This document shows, piece after piece, positions 1-8,514 of a stretch of 64,000 nucleotides of DNA. The stretch covers positions 62,001 through 126,000 of the forward strand of contig DASRJL010000110.1 of NCBI GenBank assembly GCA_035649495.1, read 5' to 3'. Both the position numbers and the translations under genes were made by a program. Origin of the DNA: SG8-41 sp035649495. GTDB taxonomy: Bacteria; Pseudomonadota; Gammaproteobacteria; Burkholderiales; SG8-41. Under the pieces are notes generated by a model that was not told where the DNA came from, did no database searches, and saw nothing but the letters and a program-made list of their open reading frames with translations. How positions within the stretch are numbered: the stretch's first letter is position 1; each line of letters opens with the position of its first letter.

Positions 1-1
1 C

Positions 2-67
2 TTCTACGCGCACCTGGTCGAGCGTCAGCGGTCGGGAGCGCGGGAGCGCAGCGTCCCGGTTGCCTAG
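2..67 (+). CDS. C-terminal tail of a truncated gene at the window edge
   Basis: An open frame enters from the left edge and stops at the TAG at 65-67. The 21 visible residues begin FYAHLVERQR and are rich in arginine. This is the expected codon phase for the end of a gene, but the fragment is too short to assign a family, and a chance open frame in GC-rich DNA cannot be excluded. The next gene starts 75 bases downstream. Confidence 0.3.
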   Translation, partial: FYAHLVERQRSGARERSVPVA

Positions 68-142
68 CCGGATTCCTGCGCGGAACTCCCCCCGCTGCCC
101 GGCGGTCCCTCTCCTGACAGAGGACATACCGGGAGTACGGCC

Positions 143-436
143 ATGGACACACCTTCCAGAGATCACGACTTCGAGCGTTGCCCGGAATGCGGCGCGCCGA
201 TGGATATGACAGACTCGCGGCAGGTCGCCCGCCACATGAAAGCCGGACATGAGGCTGTCGTTCCGACCGTCCCCGGCGGAGACCGGGGCGGCCTCCTCGA
301 GGACAACGACCATGCCGAGGAGCTGGGGAACTTCGCGACTTGTGCGGCGTGCGGTCAGACCTATGACACGCGCGTCAGCGCCGAAGTCCTTCACCACGAG
401 GAGCCCGGGCACCAGCCTTTGCTGCCGGTCGTTTGA
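143..436 (+). CDS. small protein with two zinc-finger-like CxxC...H...H motifs
   Basis: This 97-residue protein has two similar halves. The first has CPEC followed about 20 residues later by H-x4-H (ARHMKAGH), and the second has CAAC followed by LHHEEPGH. Each half could hold one zinc ion in a C2H2-like arrangement, so the protein may be an internal duplication of one zinc-binding unit. There is no signal peptide or membrane segment, so it is probably cytoplasmic. The ATG at 143 follows a purine-rich stretch. It faces the VWA gene at 455-1516 tail to tail with 18 bases between them. I do not recognise a named family, and the function is unknown. Confidence 0.6.
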   Translation: MDTPSRDHDFERCPECGAPMDMTDSRQVARHMKAGHEAVVPTVPGGDRGGLLEDNDHAEELGNFATCAACGQTYDTRVSAEVLHHEEPGHQPLLPVV

Positions 437-454
437 AGCTGGTGAGAGCCGGCT

Positions 455-1516
455 TTATCCTCGATGGAACCAGAGTAGCGACAGGCCCGCCGCGCAGAAC
501 GCCAGCAGCGCCGCGAGCGCGGAGAGCAGCGCGCTCATCTCGGTGTCCCGCTGCTCGAGCGCGAGCTTCGAGTTGAGGGTCTGGTAGACCTTCTTCAGGT
601 CGGCGGCCGTTCCCGCGTGGTAGTACTCCGCGTCGGTGATCTTCGCGACCTGCTTCAGCGTCTCCTCGTCGAGCATCACGTACGCCGACCACCCGTCGAA
701 ATCGATCGTACCGCCTTCCTTGGTGCCGAAGCCCACCGTATAGACGCGCACGCCGCGATCGGCCGCCATCTTCGCCGCCTCGATCGGATCGGGGCCGGTC
801 GTGCGCCGCCCGTCGCTCATGAGAATGATCGCGCCGGACTTGTACGAGCCCGGGGGGACGGGCGTGAAGTCCTTCTTTTCCGCCTTCTCGAGCCTGCGCG
901 GGCGGTCGATGCCGGCGGCGCCCCCGCCGAAGCGCGAGAAATTGCGGTCGAACACCATCGATTCGAGGTCGATGCCCGAGTCCGGCAGCAGCAACGACAG
1001 CGACATGATCAGGCCGCTGCCGGTGGCCGTGGCGCGCTGGAGCTGAAAGCGGTCGATGGCCGCGATCAGGTCGTCGCGGTTCTGCGTCGGCGTCTGCACG
1101 ATGGAAGCGGTTCCCGCGAACGTCACGATGCCGACCCGCAGGTTGTTCGGCATCTGCTCTATGAAGTCCTTCGCGGCCGCCTGCGCGGCGGTGATGCGGT
1201 TGGGGTCCACGTCCTTCGCGCGCATGCTGCGCGACACGTCCATCGCAAGGACGATCGTCTGGCTCTGCGACGGCAGGAGAAATACGGCGCTCGGCCTGGC
1301 AAGCGCCACCAGAGCAGCCGCCATCGCGAGCAGGAAGACGAGCGGCGGCACGTGGCGCCGGAACCGCTGGCCGGGGCCTATCGCATCCCTGACGAGCCGT
1401 AGGCTTGCGTAATGCACGGCCGTCCGCTTCTTGCGCCACAGCACGTACAAGTACGCGGCAACGAGCGCCGGCACAGCCAGGAGCAGCCACAGCAGATCGG
1501 GCCAGAGAAACCGCAT
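455..1516 (-). CDS. BatA-like von Willebrand factor A membrane protein
   Basis: The protein has 353 residues: a membrane helix near residues 6-26, a second near 58-76, a VWA domain from about 88 to 300 and a final helix near 325-347. The metal-ion-dependent adhesion site is visible as DVSRS at residues 93-97, with a later MSDGR acidic loop. This is the Bat/aerotolerance layout, in which VWA proteins work with MoxR ATPases and DUF58 proteins at the inner membrane. It is divergent from the HtrA-MoxR-DUF58 genes and is clearly paralogous to the VWA protein at 4807-5862, sharing for instance RFQLQR and PNSGID/PDSGID segments. The start ATG is at 1516-1514. What it binds is unknown. Confidence 0.85.
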   Translation of the reverse strand: MRFLWPDLLWLLLAVPALVAAYLYVLWRKKRTAVHYASLRLVRDAIGPGQRFRRHVPPLVFLLAMAAALVALARPSAVFLLPSQSQTIVLAMDVSRSMRAKDVDPNRITAAQAAAKDFIEQMPNNLRVGIVTFAGTASIVQTPTQNRDDLIAAIDRFQLQRATATGSGLIMSLSLLLPDSGIDLESMVFDRNFSRFGGGAAGIDRPRRLEKAEKKDFTPVPPGSYKSGAIILMSDGRRTTGPDPIEAAKMAADRGVRVYTVGFGTKEGGTIDFDGWSAYVMLDEETLKQVAKITDAEYYHAGTAADLKKVYQTLNSKLALEQRDTEMSALLSALAALLAFCAAGLSLLWFHRG

Positions 1517-1706
1517 AGCTGTTACTTTATCACCGCGGCAGCCTGTCGGCTCCCATCCCCAAATTCATTCACTTGCCGTCCGGCCCGGTGTTTACCCGGG
1601 TGTAAGAATCCGTCTCGTGACGCAGTGATGTACCCCCGTCCCGCGAACGTGCTACCGTTTCGGTTATCTCCCGGGAGACAGCGGCGCTGAGTCATCGAGA
1701 TAACTC

Positions 1707-2648
1707 ATGAAACGAGCAGCCATTTACAGCACGGCGGGCAAGTCGCGCGGCGGCGCGCAGGCCGGGGGCACCACTGCGCCGCCTGCGAAAGCCACCGAAG
1801 CGCGACACGCGCCCGGCTCCGCCGCTAACGGCGTGGCCGACGGGGAAGGCCGGGTCGGCGCGTTTCTGCGGCGTCACGCGTCCTTCGTGCTCTTCGTCGC
1901 GGGCGGACTCTTCGCCCTCGCTCTCCTGCTGGCTTACGACGCGACGCGGCCGGCACGGCAGGACTTCACGCAGGAAGACATCGACGCCGCCGTGCTCCAC
2001 ACGCTCGAGAACGAGAGTCTTCCTTCCCGTCCGGCCAAGGCTGCGGCGGCGGTGCTGCCCTCGGTCGTGCGCGTGCGCGGTTACGTCGACGACGGGGGCG
2101 GCGAGCTGATGGAGAGCGCGACGGGCTCGGGGGTCGTCATCATCGACCAGGGCGTGATCCTCACCAATCTGCACGTCGTCCAGGGCGCGGAAAAAGTGAC
2201 GGTGACTTTCTTCGACGGCCTCGAGTCGGAGGCCTCGGTCGCCGGCGTGCAGCCCGAGAACGATCTCGCCGTCGTGAAAGCGAAGACCATACCCGACGAC
2301 CTGGCGGCGGCGACGCTGGGCAACACGCAGCGGCTGAAGCTGGGCGACGAAGTGGTCGCAGTGGGATTCCCGTTCGGCATCGGCCCGTCGGTGTCGGCCG
2401 GCGTGGTCTCCGGACTGAATCGCGAGTTCCGCTCGCCCGACGGGCAGCAGGTGCTGACGAAGCTGATCCAGTTCGACGCCGCCGCGAACCCCGGCAGCTC
2501 CGGCGGGCCGCTCGTCACGATGGACGGCGAAGTCGTCGGCATCGTGACGGCGATCTTCAGTCCGGGCGAAGTGCGCACCTTCATCGGTATCGGATTCGCA
2601 GTGACCATAGAGGCCGCCGGCAACGCGGTCGGCCTGCCACCGTTCTAA
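1707..2648 (+). CDS. membrane-anchored HtrA-like trypsin-family serine protease without PDZ domain
   Basis: The 313-residue protein has a low-complexity cytoplasmic N-terminus, one membrane helix near residues 58-77 and a periplasmic trypsin-like domain. The catalytic triad can be read as His156 in TNLHVV, Asp186 in ENDLAVV and Ser265 in GSSGGPL. DegP/HtrA proteins usually carry one or two PDZ domains after the protease. Here the chain ends soon after the domain, so oligomer control and substrate choice must differ from DegP. It lies 55 bases upstream of the MoxR gene on the same strand and could be co-transcribed with it. Its role is probably periplasmic protein quality control or cleavage of a membrane partner of the Bat-like module. 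Confidence 0.85.
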   Translation: MKRAAIYSTAGKSRGGAQAGGTTAPPAKATEARHAPGSAANGVADGEGRVGAFLRRHASFVLFVAGGLFALALLLAYDATRPARQDFTQEDIDAAVLHTLENESLPSRPAKAAAAVLPSVVRVRGYVDDGGGELMESATGSGVVIIDQGVILTNLHVVQGAEKVTVTFFDGLESEASVAGVQPENDLAVVKAKTIPDDLAAATLGNTQRLKLGDEVVAVGFPFGIGPSVSAGVVSGLNREFRSPDGQQVLTKLIQFDAAANPGSSGGPLVTMDGEVVGIVTAIFSPGEVRTFIGIGFAVTIEAAGNAVGLPPF

Positions 2649-2703
2649 TTCCGCTGATGTTATCTCTGTGCATCTGCGGTTAATTCAGTAAGGGTAAGAA
2701 TTC

Positions 2704-3720
2704 ATGGAAGAGCAGACAACAGCCGGACGGGGCGAGATCGCCTCCCTGATGCAGCGCATCCTCTACGAAGTGAAGCGCGTGGTGGTGGGACAGGACCACT
2801 TTCTCGAGCGCGTGCTGGTCGCGATGCTCGCGCAGGGGCACCTGCTCGTGGAGGGCGTGCCGGGGCTCGCGAAGACGCTCACGGTCAAGACCCTCGCCCG
2901 CACCGTCCGCGGCCAGTTCAAGCGGATCCAGTTCACTCCCGACCTGCTCCCGGCCGACCTCGTGGGCACGCGCATGTACAACCAGCGCTCGGGAGAGTTC
3001 AGCACCGTGCTCGGGCCGGTATTCACCAACCTGCTGCTCGCCGACGAGATCAACCGTGCGCCCGCCAAGGTACAGAGCGCGCTGCTCGAGGTGATGCAGG
3101 AGCGCCAGGTGACGATCGCCGGGGAGACGCACAAGGTGCCCGAGCCATTCCTGGTGATGGCCACGCAGAACCCGATCGAGACCGAGGGCACCTATCCCCT
3201 GCCCGAAGCCCAGGTCGACCGCTTCATGATGAAGGTGCTCGTCGGCTACCCGAGCGAGGAGGAGGAGTTCGTGATCGTCGAGCGCGTCACGGGACCCGCC
3301 GCCGACGTTGCCGCGGTCGCCACCACCGAGCAGCTCTCCGCGCTGCAGGGCGAGTGCCGCAAGGCCTACGTCGACCCCGCGCTCATCCAGTACGCGGTGA
3401 AGCTCGTCGCGGCCACGCGCCGCCCCGAGCGCTGCGGTCTCACGGACCTGGCCCGCTACATCACGTTCGGCGCGAGCCCGCGGGCGACGATCCATCTCAT
3501 AGAGGGCGCGCGGGCGCTGGCATTCCTGCGCGGCCGCGAATACGTGCTGCCCGAGGACGTGACCGATCTCGTGCCCGACGTGCTGCGCCACCGTCTCGTG
3601 CTCTCCTACGAAGCGCTCTCCGACGCGAAGACCGCGGACGAGCTCGTGGTGCGGATCATGAAGGCGGTCCCCGCGCCCGAGAAGCCGCTCGAAACCCATG
3701 TCCGAGTCGCCGCCGGATAG
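2704..3720 (+). CDS. MoxR-family AAA+ ATPase
   Basis: This 338-residue AAA+ protein has a Walker A loop (GVPGLAKT, residues 51-58), a Walker B segment (LLLADEINRAP, about residues 108-118) and the sensor motif ATQNPIE. MoxR ATPases act as chaperones that mature or activate partner proteins with VWA domains. The gene overlaps the following DUF58 gene by 23 bases and is followed by a VWA gene, the usual MoxR-DUF58-VWA order. The region just upstream (2650-2690) has a short ATCTGCGG-type dispersed repeat. The family call is secure, but the client protein is unknown. Confidence 0.92.
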   Translation: MEEQTTAGRGEIASLMQRILYEVKRVVVGQDHFLERVLVAMLAQGHLLVEGVPGLAKTLTVKTLARTVRGQFKRIQFTPDLLPADLVGTRMYNQRSGEFSTVLGPVFTNLLLADEINRAPAKVQSALLEVMQERQVTIAGETHKVPEPFLVMATQNPIETEGTYPLPEAQVDRFMMKVLVGYPSEEEEFVIVERVTGPAADVAAVATTEQLSALQGECRKAYVDPALIQYAVKLVAATRRPERCGLTDLARYITFGASPRATIHLIEGARALAFLRGREYVLPEDVTDLVPDVLRHRLVLSYEALSDAKTADELVVRIMKAVPAPEKPLETHVRVAAG

Positions 3721-4696
3721 CAGGAAGAAGGACGCGCCCCGCCTCCATGCCGTCGCCGCCGCGGGCGGCGCGCTGGCCCGCAAGGAGGATCCCGACGCCA
3801 TCCTCCGCCGTCTCGAGTGGACGGTCATACGGCGCCTGGACGGCCTTCTGCAGGGCGACTATCGCACGCTGTTCCGCGCCTTCGGCCTCGATCTCGCCGA
3901 TCTCCGCGAGTATCAGCTGCACGACGACGTGCGCCACATCGACTGGAACGTCACCGCCCGCCTGCAGACGCCCTACGTCCGCGAGTTTCACGCCGACCGT
4001 GAAGTCACGGCCTGGTTTCTCCTCGACCTGAGCGGCTCGGTGGATTTCGGCTCGGGCAACGTGCGGAAGCGCGCGCTGTCGACCGAGTTGACCGCGGTGC
4101 TCGGGCGGCTCCTCACGCGGCACGGCAATCGCGTCGGCGCCATTCTCTATTCGGACAAGATCGACGGCGTGGTTCCGGCGGGCGCCGGGCGGCGCCACGT
4201 GCTGCAGATTCTCGACCGCATGATGAAGCCGGCCGCGCCGGCCGCCCGGAAGGAGACGAATCTCGGCGACCTCATGGAGAAGGCGCAATCGGCGATCAAG
4301 CGACGCTCGGTGATCTTCGTCGTCTCCGACTTCATCAGCACCCCGGGCTGGGCGCGCGGGCTCGCGCTGCTCGCCCGCCGTCACGAGATCGTCGCCGTGC
4401 GCCTCTACGATCCGCTGGAAATGGAGCTGCCGGACCTGGGCCTCATCGTCATGCAGGACGCAGAGACGGGTGAGCAGCTCTTCGTCGACACGCACGACGC
4501 GCGCTTCCGCAGGCAGTTCGCGGAAGCGGCCCTGCGGCGCGAAGCCGCGCTGCGGGCGGCGTTGAGCGAGGCGGGGGTCGATTGCCTGGAGCTGGCGACG
4601 GACGACGATCTCGTCGATGCCCTGATGCGTTTCACGGTGTTGCGCAAGCGGCGCAGCCAGCTCGCGGCGGGTGTCTCGCTGACGAGTCACAGGTAG
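3698..4696 (+). CDS. DUF58 domain protein of the MoxR/Bat module
   Basis: The 332-residue protein carries the DUF58 signature around RHIDWNVTAR, followed by a VWA-like fold whose first acidic motif reads LLDLSGSVD. DUF58 proteins accompany MoxR ATPases and membrane VWA proteins and are thought to be adaptors or clients. The start ATG lies inside the end of the MoxR gene (23-base overlap), which suggests coupled translation. There is no signal peptide, so it should be cytoplasmic or peripheral to the membrane. It is followed by an inverted short-period repeat (4714-4797) before the VWA gene. Confidence 0.88.
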   Translation: MSESPPDSRKKDAPRLHAVAAAGGALARKEDPDAILRRLEWTVIRRLDGLLQGDYRTLFRAFGLDLADLREYQLHDDVRHIDWNVTARLQTPYVREFHADREVTAWFLLDLSGSVDFGSGNVRKRALSTELTAVLGRLLTRHGNRVGAILYSDKIDGVVPAGAGRRHVLQILDRMMKPAAPAARKETNLGDLMEKAQSAIKRRSVIFVVSDFISTPGWARGLALLARRHEIVAVRLYDPLEMELPDLGLIVMQDAETGEQLFVDTHDARFRRQFAEAALRREAALRAALSEAGVDCLELATDDDLVDALMRFTVLRKRRSQLAAGVSLTSHR

Positions 4697-4713
4697 TGAA
4701 CATCGATGAAAGG

Positions 4714-4797
4714 GCGTGATTGGCGATTGGTGATCTGGCCGGGCTCAAGCAAGCGCAGCAGCGCTTGACACCAATCACGAATCACGAATCACGCAGT
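4714..4797. repeat. nested inverted repeat with 7-bp-period arms around a perfect hairpin
   Basis: The left arm (4715-4737) repeats GTGATTG/GCGATTG/GTGATCT with a period of 7. The right arm (4771-4795) repeats AATCACG three times, so the two arms are inverted relative to each other. Between them lies a perfect hairpin, CAAGCGC-AGCA-GCGCTTG, at 4750-4767. The whole unit fills the gap between the DUF58 and VWA genes. It resembles the GTGAC arrays elsewhere in the window but has GTGAT as its core. Confidence 0.75.
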
Positions 4798-4806
4798 TAG
4801 CTTCAG

Positions 4807-5862
4807 ATGATGATCGATTTCGCCAGCATGACCTTCCTGTGGGCCGGGATGCTATGGCTGCTCGCCGCGGTGCCGGCGTTCGTCGCGCTCTACGTGTGGC
4901 TCATCGCGCGCGGCAGGAAGGTCGCCCTGCGCTACGCGAGCCTCGGCCTGGGCGGTGAGACGCCGGGCACGGCCGCGAGAATCCGGCGTCACGTGCCGGC
5001 CGTCCTCCTGCTCCTCGGCTTGAGCGCCATGCTGTTCGCGGTCTCGCGGCCGCACGCATCGCTCACCATGCCGGCGCGGCAGGAAACCGTCATCCTCGCC
5101 ATGGACGTCTCGGGCAGCATGCGGGCGACCGACATCAAGCCGAACCGGCTCGCGGCCGCGCAGGCGGCGGCCAAGGCGTTCGTCGCGAAGCAGCCGCGGC
5201 ACGTCCGCATCGGCGTCGTGGCGGTCGCAGGCGCGGCGGCGGTCGTGCAATCGCCGACCGACAACCGCGACGACATCGTCCAGGCGATCGACCGGTTCCA
5301 GCTGCAGCGCGGCTCCGCGATCGGCAGCGGCCTCCTGATGGCGCTCGCCACGCTGCTGCCCAACTCGGGCATAGACGTCGAGCAGTTGAGTTTCGGCCGC
5401 CAGTCGCGGCCCTGGCTGCGCGATCAACGCAAGGCCGAGGAGCACAAGCCCGTGCCGCCGGGATCGAACGGCTCCGCCGCGATCGTGCTCCTGTCCGACG
5501 GCGAGGCCAATACCGGTTTCGATCCGATGGAAGCCGCTAAAATGGCCGCCGAGCGCGGGGTGCGTATCTTTACGGTGGGCGTAGGCACCAAGGAGGGCAC
5601 GACCCTGGGCTTCGACGGCTGGTCCATGCGCGTGCGGCTGAACGAGGACGTGCTGAAGAAAATCGCCGCGACCACGGAGGGCGAGTACTTCCAGGCGACG
5701 ACTGCGCCCGACCTGACGGCGATCTACAAGCAGCTCACGACGCGGATCGCGCTCGAGAAGAAGCGCACGACGGAGGTGACGGCGCTCTTCGTGGCGATCG
5801 GCGCGGCGCTCGCGCTGCTCGGAGTGCTGCTTTCGATGTTCTGGTATAACCGCATCCTCTAG
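4807..5862 (+). CDS. BatA-like von Willebrand factor A membrane protein (second paralog)
   Basis: The 351-residue protein has membrane helices near residues 10-32 and 63-80, a VWA domain with the complete MIDAS motif DVSGS starting at Asp100, and a C-terminal helix near 322-345. It follows the MoxR and DUF58 genes on the same strand and should be the membrane partner of that ATPase. It is closely similar to the protein encoded on the other strand at 455-1516, with identical or near-identical stretches through the VWA domain. ATG codons at 4807, 4810 and 4828 are all possible starts. I see no BatB/TPR gene downstream, so the module is shorter than a classical bat operon. Confidence 0.87.
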   Translation: MMIDFASMTFLWAGMLWLLAAVPAFVALYVWLIARGRKVALRYASLGLGGETPGTAARIRRHVPAVLLLLGLSAMLFAVSRPHASLTMPARQETVILAMDVSGSMRATDIKPNRLAAAQAAAKAFVAKQPRHVRIGVVAVAGAAAVVQSPTDNRDDIVQAIDRFQLQRGSAIGSGLLMALATLLPNSGIDVEQLSFGRQSRPWLRDQRKAEEHKPVPPGSNGSAAIVLLSDGEANTGFDPMEAAKMAAERGVRIFTVGVGTKEGTTLGFDGWSMRVRLNEDVLKKIAATTEGEYFQATTAPDLTAIYKQLTTRIALEKKRTTEVTALFVAIGAALALLGVLLSMFWYNRIL

Positions 5863-5865
5863 GAC

Positions 5866-5896
5866 AACCGCTGCCACGCCGTCCGCGGTTTTCCTT
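5866..5896 (+). terminator. possible terminator after the VWA gene
   Basis: AACCGC (5866-5871) can pair with GCGGTT (5885-5890), and a T-rich stretch (TTCCTTT) follows. The stem is only 6 bp and the loop is long, so this is a weak candidate. Confidence 0.35.
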
Positions 5897-5930
5897 TCAT
5901 CGAAGACCAAACAATAAGGGAAGGACAATC

Positions 5931-6920
5931 ATGATTCGCTTCAGAGCGGCCGCTCGCGCGGCTTGCATGGCCGTTGCTTTGACCGGTTTCGCGTTCGCCA
6001 CTGGTCAATCACTCGCTCAGGCCTATCCCACGAAACCGATCAGATACCTCGTCGGCTTCACGCCGGGCACGGCCACCGACATCGTCGCGCGCATGGTGAG
6101 CCAGAAGCTGACGGAGCGCTGGGGCCAGCAGGTCATCGTCGACAACCGCGTGGGCGCCGCCGGAACGATCGCCGTCGCCACGGCGGCACGCTCGGCGCCC
6201 GACGGCCACACCCTGTACATGGCGTCGTCGACCATGGTGGTGAGCCCCTATTTCATACCGAACGTGAGCTACGACATCTTCAAGGATTTCGATCCGGTGA
6301 TCCTCATGGTGAGCCTGCCCACGGTGATGATCGTCCCGCCGCAGTTGAAGCTGGGCTCCGTGCGTGATTTCATCGCACTGGCAAAGGCAAAACCGCGACA
6401 GCTGAACTATGCGCACTCCGGCCGCGGCACCGGCAGCCACGTCGGCGCGGAGATGCTCTCCGCCCTCGCCGGGATCGAGTTGACCGAGATCTCTTTCAAG
6501 TCCTCTACCGACGCGCTGAACGGCGTCATCCAGGGAGAAATCGCGGTCTATTTTCCGAACCTGGCCGCGGCGATGCCCATGATCAAGCAGGGCCGGGTCA
6601 AGGCGCTCGCCGTCAGCACCGCAAAACGCTCCCCGGTCACGCCCGATATTCCCGGCATGTCGGAAAGCCTGCCCGGCTTCGACACGGCGGCCTTCTACGG
6701 TATCGTCGTCCCCGCCAGGACGCCGCGCCCGGTGATCTCGAAGCTGAACGCGGAAGTGACGTCCATACTCGACCTCCCGGACATACGCGAGCGGCTCACG
6801 GGGCTCGGCGCGGAAGTCATCGCCGGCGCGCCGGCCACGCTTACCGCGCGCATGAAGACCGAGCAGGAGCAGGTCGTCAAAGTGGTGCGGAGGATCGAAG
6901 TGAAGGAAGGCAAGCGATAG
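5931..6920 (+). CDS. Bug/TctC-family periplasmic solute-binding protein
   Basis: The 329-residue protein has an N-terminal signal peptide (hydrophobic stretch about residues 12-30, followed by AQAYP) and the family opening YPTKPIRYLVGFTPG. The TDIVARMV helix and a VDNRVGAAGTIA segment follow. Bug proteins are the extracytoplasmic receptors of tripartite tricarboxylate transporters and bind small carboxylates or other organic acids. No TctA or TctB membrane gene is nearby, which is usual for expanded Bug sets. The gene ends directly against the convergent DUF4336 gene, with no bases between the two stop codons. The ligand cannot be deduced. Confidence 0.9.
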   Translation: MIRFRAAARAACMAVALTGFAFATGQSLAQAYPTKPIRYLVGFTPGTATDIVARMVSQKLTERWGQQVIVDNRVGAAGTIAVATAARSAPDGHTLYMASSTMVVSPYFIPNVSYDIFKDFDPVILMVSLPTVMIVPPQLKLGSVRDFIALAKAKPRQLNYAHSGRGTGSHVGAEMLSALAGIELTEISFKSSTDALNGVIQGEIAVYFPNLAAAMPMIKQGRVKALAVSTAKRSPVTPDIPGMSESLPGFDTAAFYGIVVPARTPRPVISKLNAEVTSILDLPDIRERLTGLGAEVIAGAPATLTARMKTEQEQVVKVVRRIEVKEGKR

Positions 6921-7676
6921 TTAAAAAGGGAATAGCCGCTGAATTACCGCGTCGGCGTTTGCATCGAAGTACCGTCCATGGCTGAGCAGGATACGCTGCG
7001 GATGCCAAGATTGAATTCTGCGGAATGCGACCTCGGTCTTCTTTCTTTGTAGCAGGAGCGGCAACCTCATGCCGAAAAAGATTTGCCCGTGCGGATGATA
7101 CATCCCGCTGAGCTTCGTAGCCGTTCGCCAAGGTTCAGTGATCTTGTGCAGCTCTAGATTGATAATCGTGTCAGCGAGGATCAGCGTTTCGGACGCCTTG
7201 TGGAAGAAAACAAACTCTTTGAAGATACCGCCCGGAACCAAAGTCTGGTCGATTTCGGTGCGCCATTCCTCGGGTGGATTCGCTGCAAGGTCTCGGGTGA
7301 AATGAACATTAACCTGTCGCGCGCGCGCCCGTCGTCGCACACCAGGCGATGCCCAGGTGCTCGCTTCCGGAAACGCCTTCTGCCACTCCCCTATATGTGC
7401 GTAGTGGAACTGATTGGGCGATACAAGATGGCGAACGGTTCCTAACGTCTGAAGCTGAACTGCCAATTGTTTATCAAAGGCAATAGGTGAGTGCAGGAAA
7501 AGGTCGCCATTCGCGAGGCGAACCACTGTCATCCGCGTCGTAAAGGGTAGCGGCATTCGCAGTCCGGCTACTGTCAGATATTCGAACGGCCCATCGACGA
7601 TACCGATGTCCGACGCCACCGGTTTATAAGTATTTATCGGTTCGTAGAGAATGGGGGCCATGTTGCTCTCTGCCAT
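6921..7676 (-). CDS. DUF4336 domain protein (metallo-beta-lactamase-like fold)
   Basis: The 251-residue protein matches DUF4336, beginning LYEPINTYKPVASDIGIVDG and keeping the conserved NQFHYAHIGEW and LILADTIINLE stretches. The family resembles metallo-beta-lactamases, and HYAHIGEW would correspond to a metal-site region, but no enzymatic activity is established. There is no signal peptide. GC content drops here (the sampled block 7141-7200 is 50 percent G+C, against 75 percent in 3421-3480), so this gene may mark the left edge of an acquired segment. A second ATG at 7661 is an equally possible start. Confidence 0.75.
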   Translation of the reverse strand: MAESNMAPILYEPINTYKPVASDIGIVDGPFEYLTVAGLRMPLPFTTRMTVVRLANGDLFLHSPIAFDKQLAVQLQTLGTVRHLVSPNQFHYAHIGEWQKAFPEASTWASPGVRRRARARQVNVHFTRDLAANPPEEWRTEIDQTLVPGGIFKEFVFFHKASETLILADTIINLELHKITEPWRTATKLSGMYHPHGQIFFGMRLPLLLQRKKTEVAFRRIQSWHPQRILLSHGRYFDANADAVIQRLFPF

Positions 7677-7824
7677 TCCATGCGAACCTGATAGGCCGGG
7701 TCGCCTGCAGCGTGCTGCGTCCAGGTATTCCCGCCTTTGGGACGATGGGCATCGTCAGCATCCTAATTGATGACTGCCGTGAAGGCAGCGGTGACTCGGG
7801 CAAATAGGTACCCGCGTCGCCACC

Positions 7825-8334
7825 CTAAGCGGGCGGTATGCGATGCAGGAATAGCTCGATGGTTCGGACAAAAATAAATCCGAAGACACACAGAGCCCAC
7901 GTAAGGACAATCGCGTACGGCCCAGCGCCAGGCGGGAATGCGAGTCCGATGACGTTGAGCCAGAGAGCGGCGACCGCCAGGATCGAACCCGCGTAAATGA
8001 TGATTACCCAAGGGGGAAACTTGCCCTCCACGGCGCGGCGACGGCGGAATTGGATAAGCATAACGACGGTGAAGATCGAAGCAGCTACTGCGCTGGACAA
8101 TGGCCAAACTACAGTTTCACGAACATGAAGAAGATTCAGAAGAGTAGGAATCAAGGCCAGAGCCGTCACCAGAAATCCGCCTTCTATGTAAAGGCGCACG
8201 AGACGGAGGTGCCTATCGGACAGCTCCCCTCCCAATGCGCCTCGCAAAGTGACAACCACCGATGAAAACCCAACGAATGACAACGAAAGCGTTGCGAGGC
8301 GAAGAAGATAGTCAGATTCTCCCGGTGTCACCAT
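7825..8334 (-). CDS. hypothetical membrane protein with about five transmembrane helices
   Basis: From the ATG at 8334 this encodes about 169 residues beginning MVTPGESDYLL. Hydrophobic stretches suggest five membrane helices, with positively charged loops such as FRRRRAVEGK between helices three and four. I do not recognise the family. The open frame continues upstream to 8379, but the hydrophobic core begins soon after MVTPGESD, so 8334 is preferred. It is divergent from the copper efflux operon and may share the control region at 8380-8565. The gap 7677-7824 on its other side holds nothing I can identify. Confidence 0.65.
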   Translation of the reverse strand: MVTPGESDYLLRLATLSLSFVGFSSVVVTLRGALGGELSDRHLRLVRLYIEGGFLVTALALIPTLLNLLHVRETVVWPLSSAVAASIFTVVMLIQFRRRRAVEGKFPPWVIIIYAGSILAVAALWLNVIGLAFPPGAGPYAIVLTWALCVFGFIFVRTIELFLHRIPPA

Positions 8335-8479
8335 TGGGCTCCCTTTCTCGTCAGGCAACCGGCCTCCCCGTGTGCACAAGCAAGTCCCTGCGACGCTCTA
8401 GTCTGAAGAGCGAAAACTCGTATGTCCACACGAAGTGGACTGTATCCTGGCCCCAGTGAACAGGCACCTGTGGCAAACA

Positions 8480-8493
8480 TTGATTTGAATCAA
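8480..8493. promoter_or_regulatory. perfect FNR/ANR-type box upstream of the cus operon
   Basis: TTGAT-TTGA-ATCAA matches the FNR/ANR consensus TTGAT-N4-ATCAA in all ten defined positions. Its centre (8486.5) lies about 41 bp before the start point predicted from the -10-like hexamer TAGAAT at 8515-8520, the standard position for a class II FNR-activated promoter. Confidence 0.75.
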
Positions 8494-8514
8494 ATGGGGC
8501 GATGGTAGGCCTGC

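Noticed and set aside
2680..3828. Long open frame on the minus strand opposite the MoxR gene
   Set aside because: It is a His/Arg/Glu-rich shadow typical of GC-rich DNA opposite a real gene. The plus strand shows a complete MoxR AAA+ protein.
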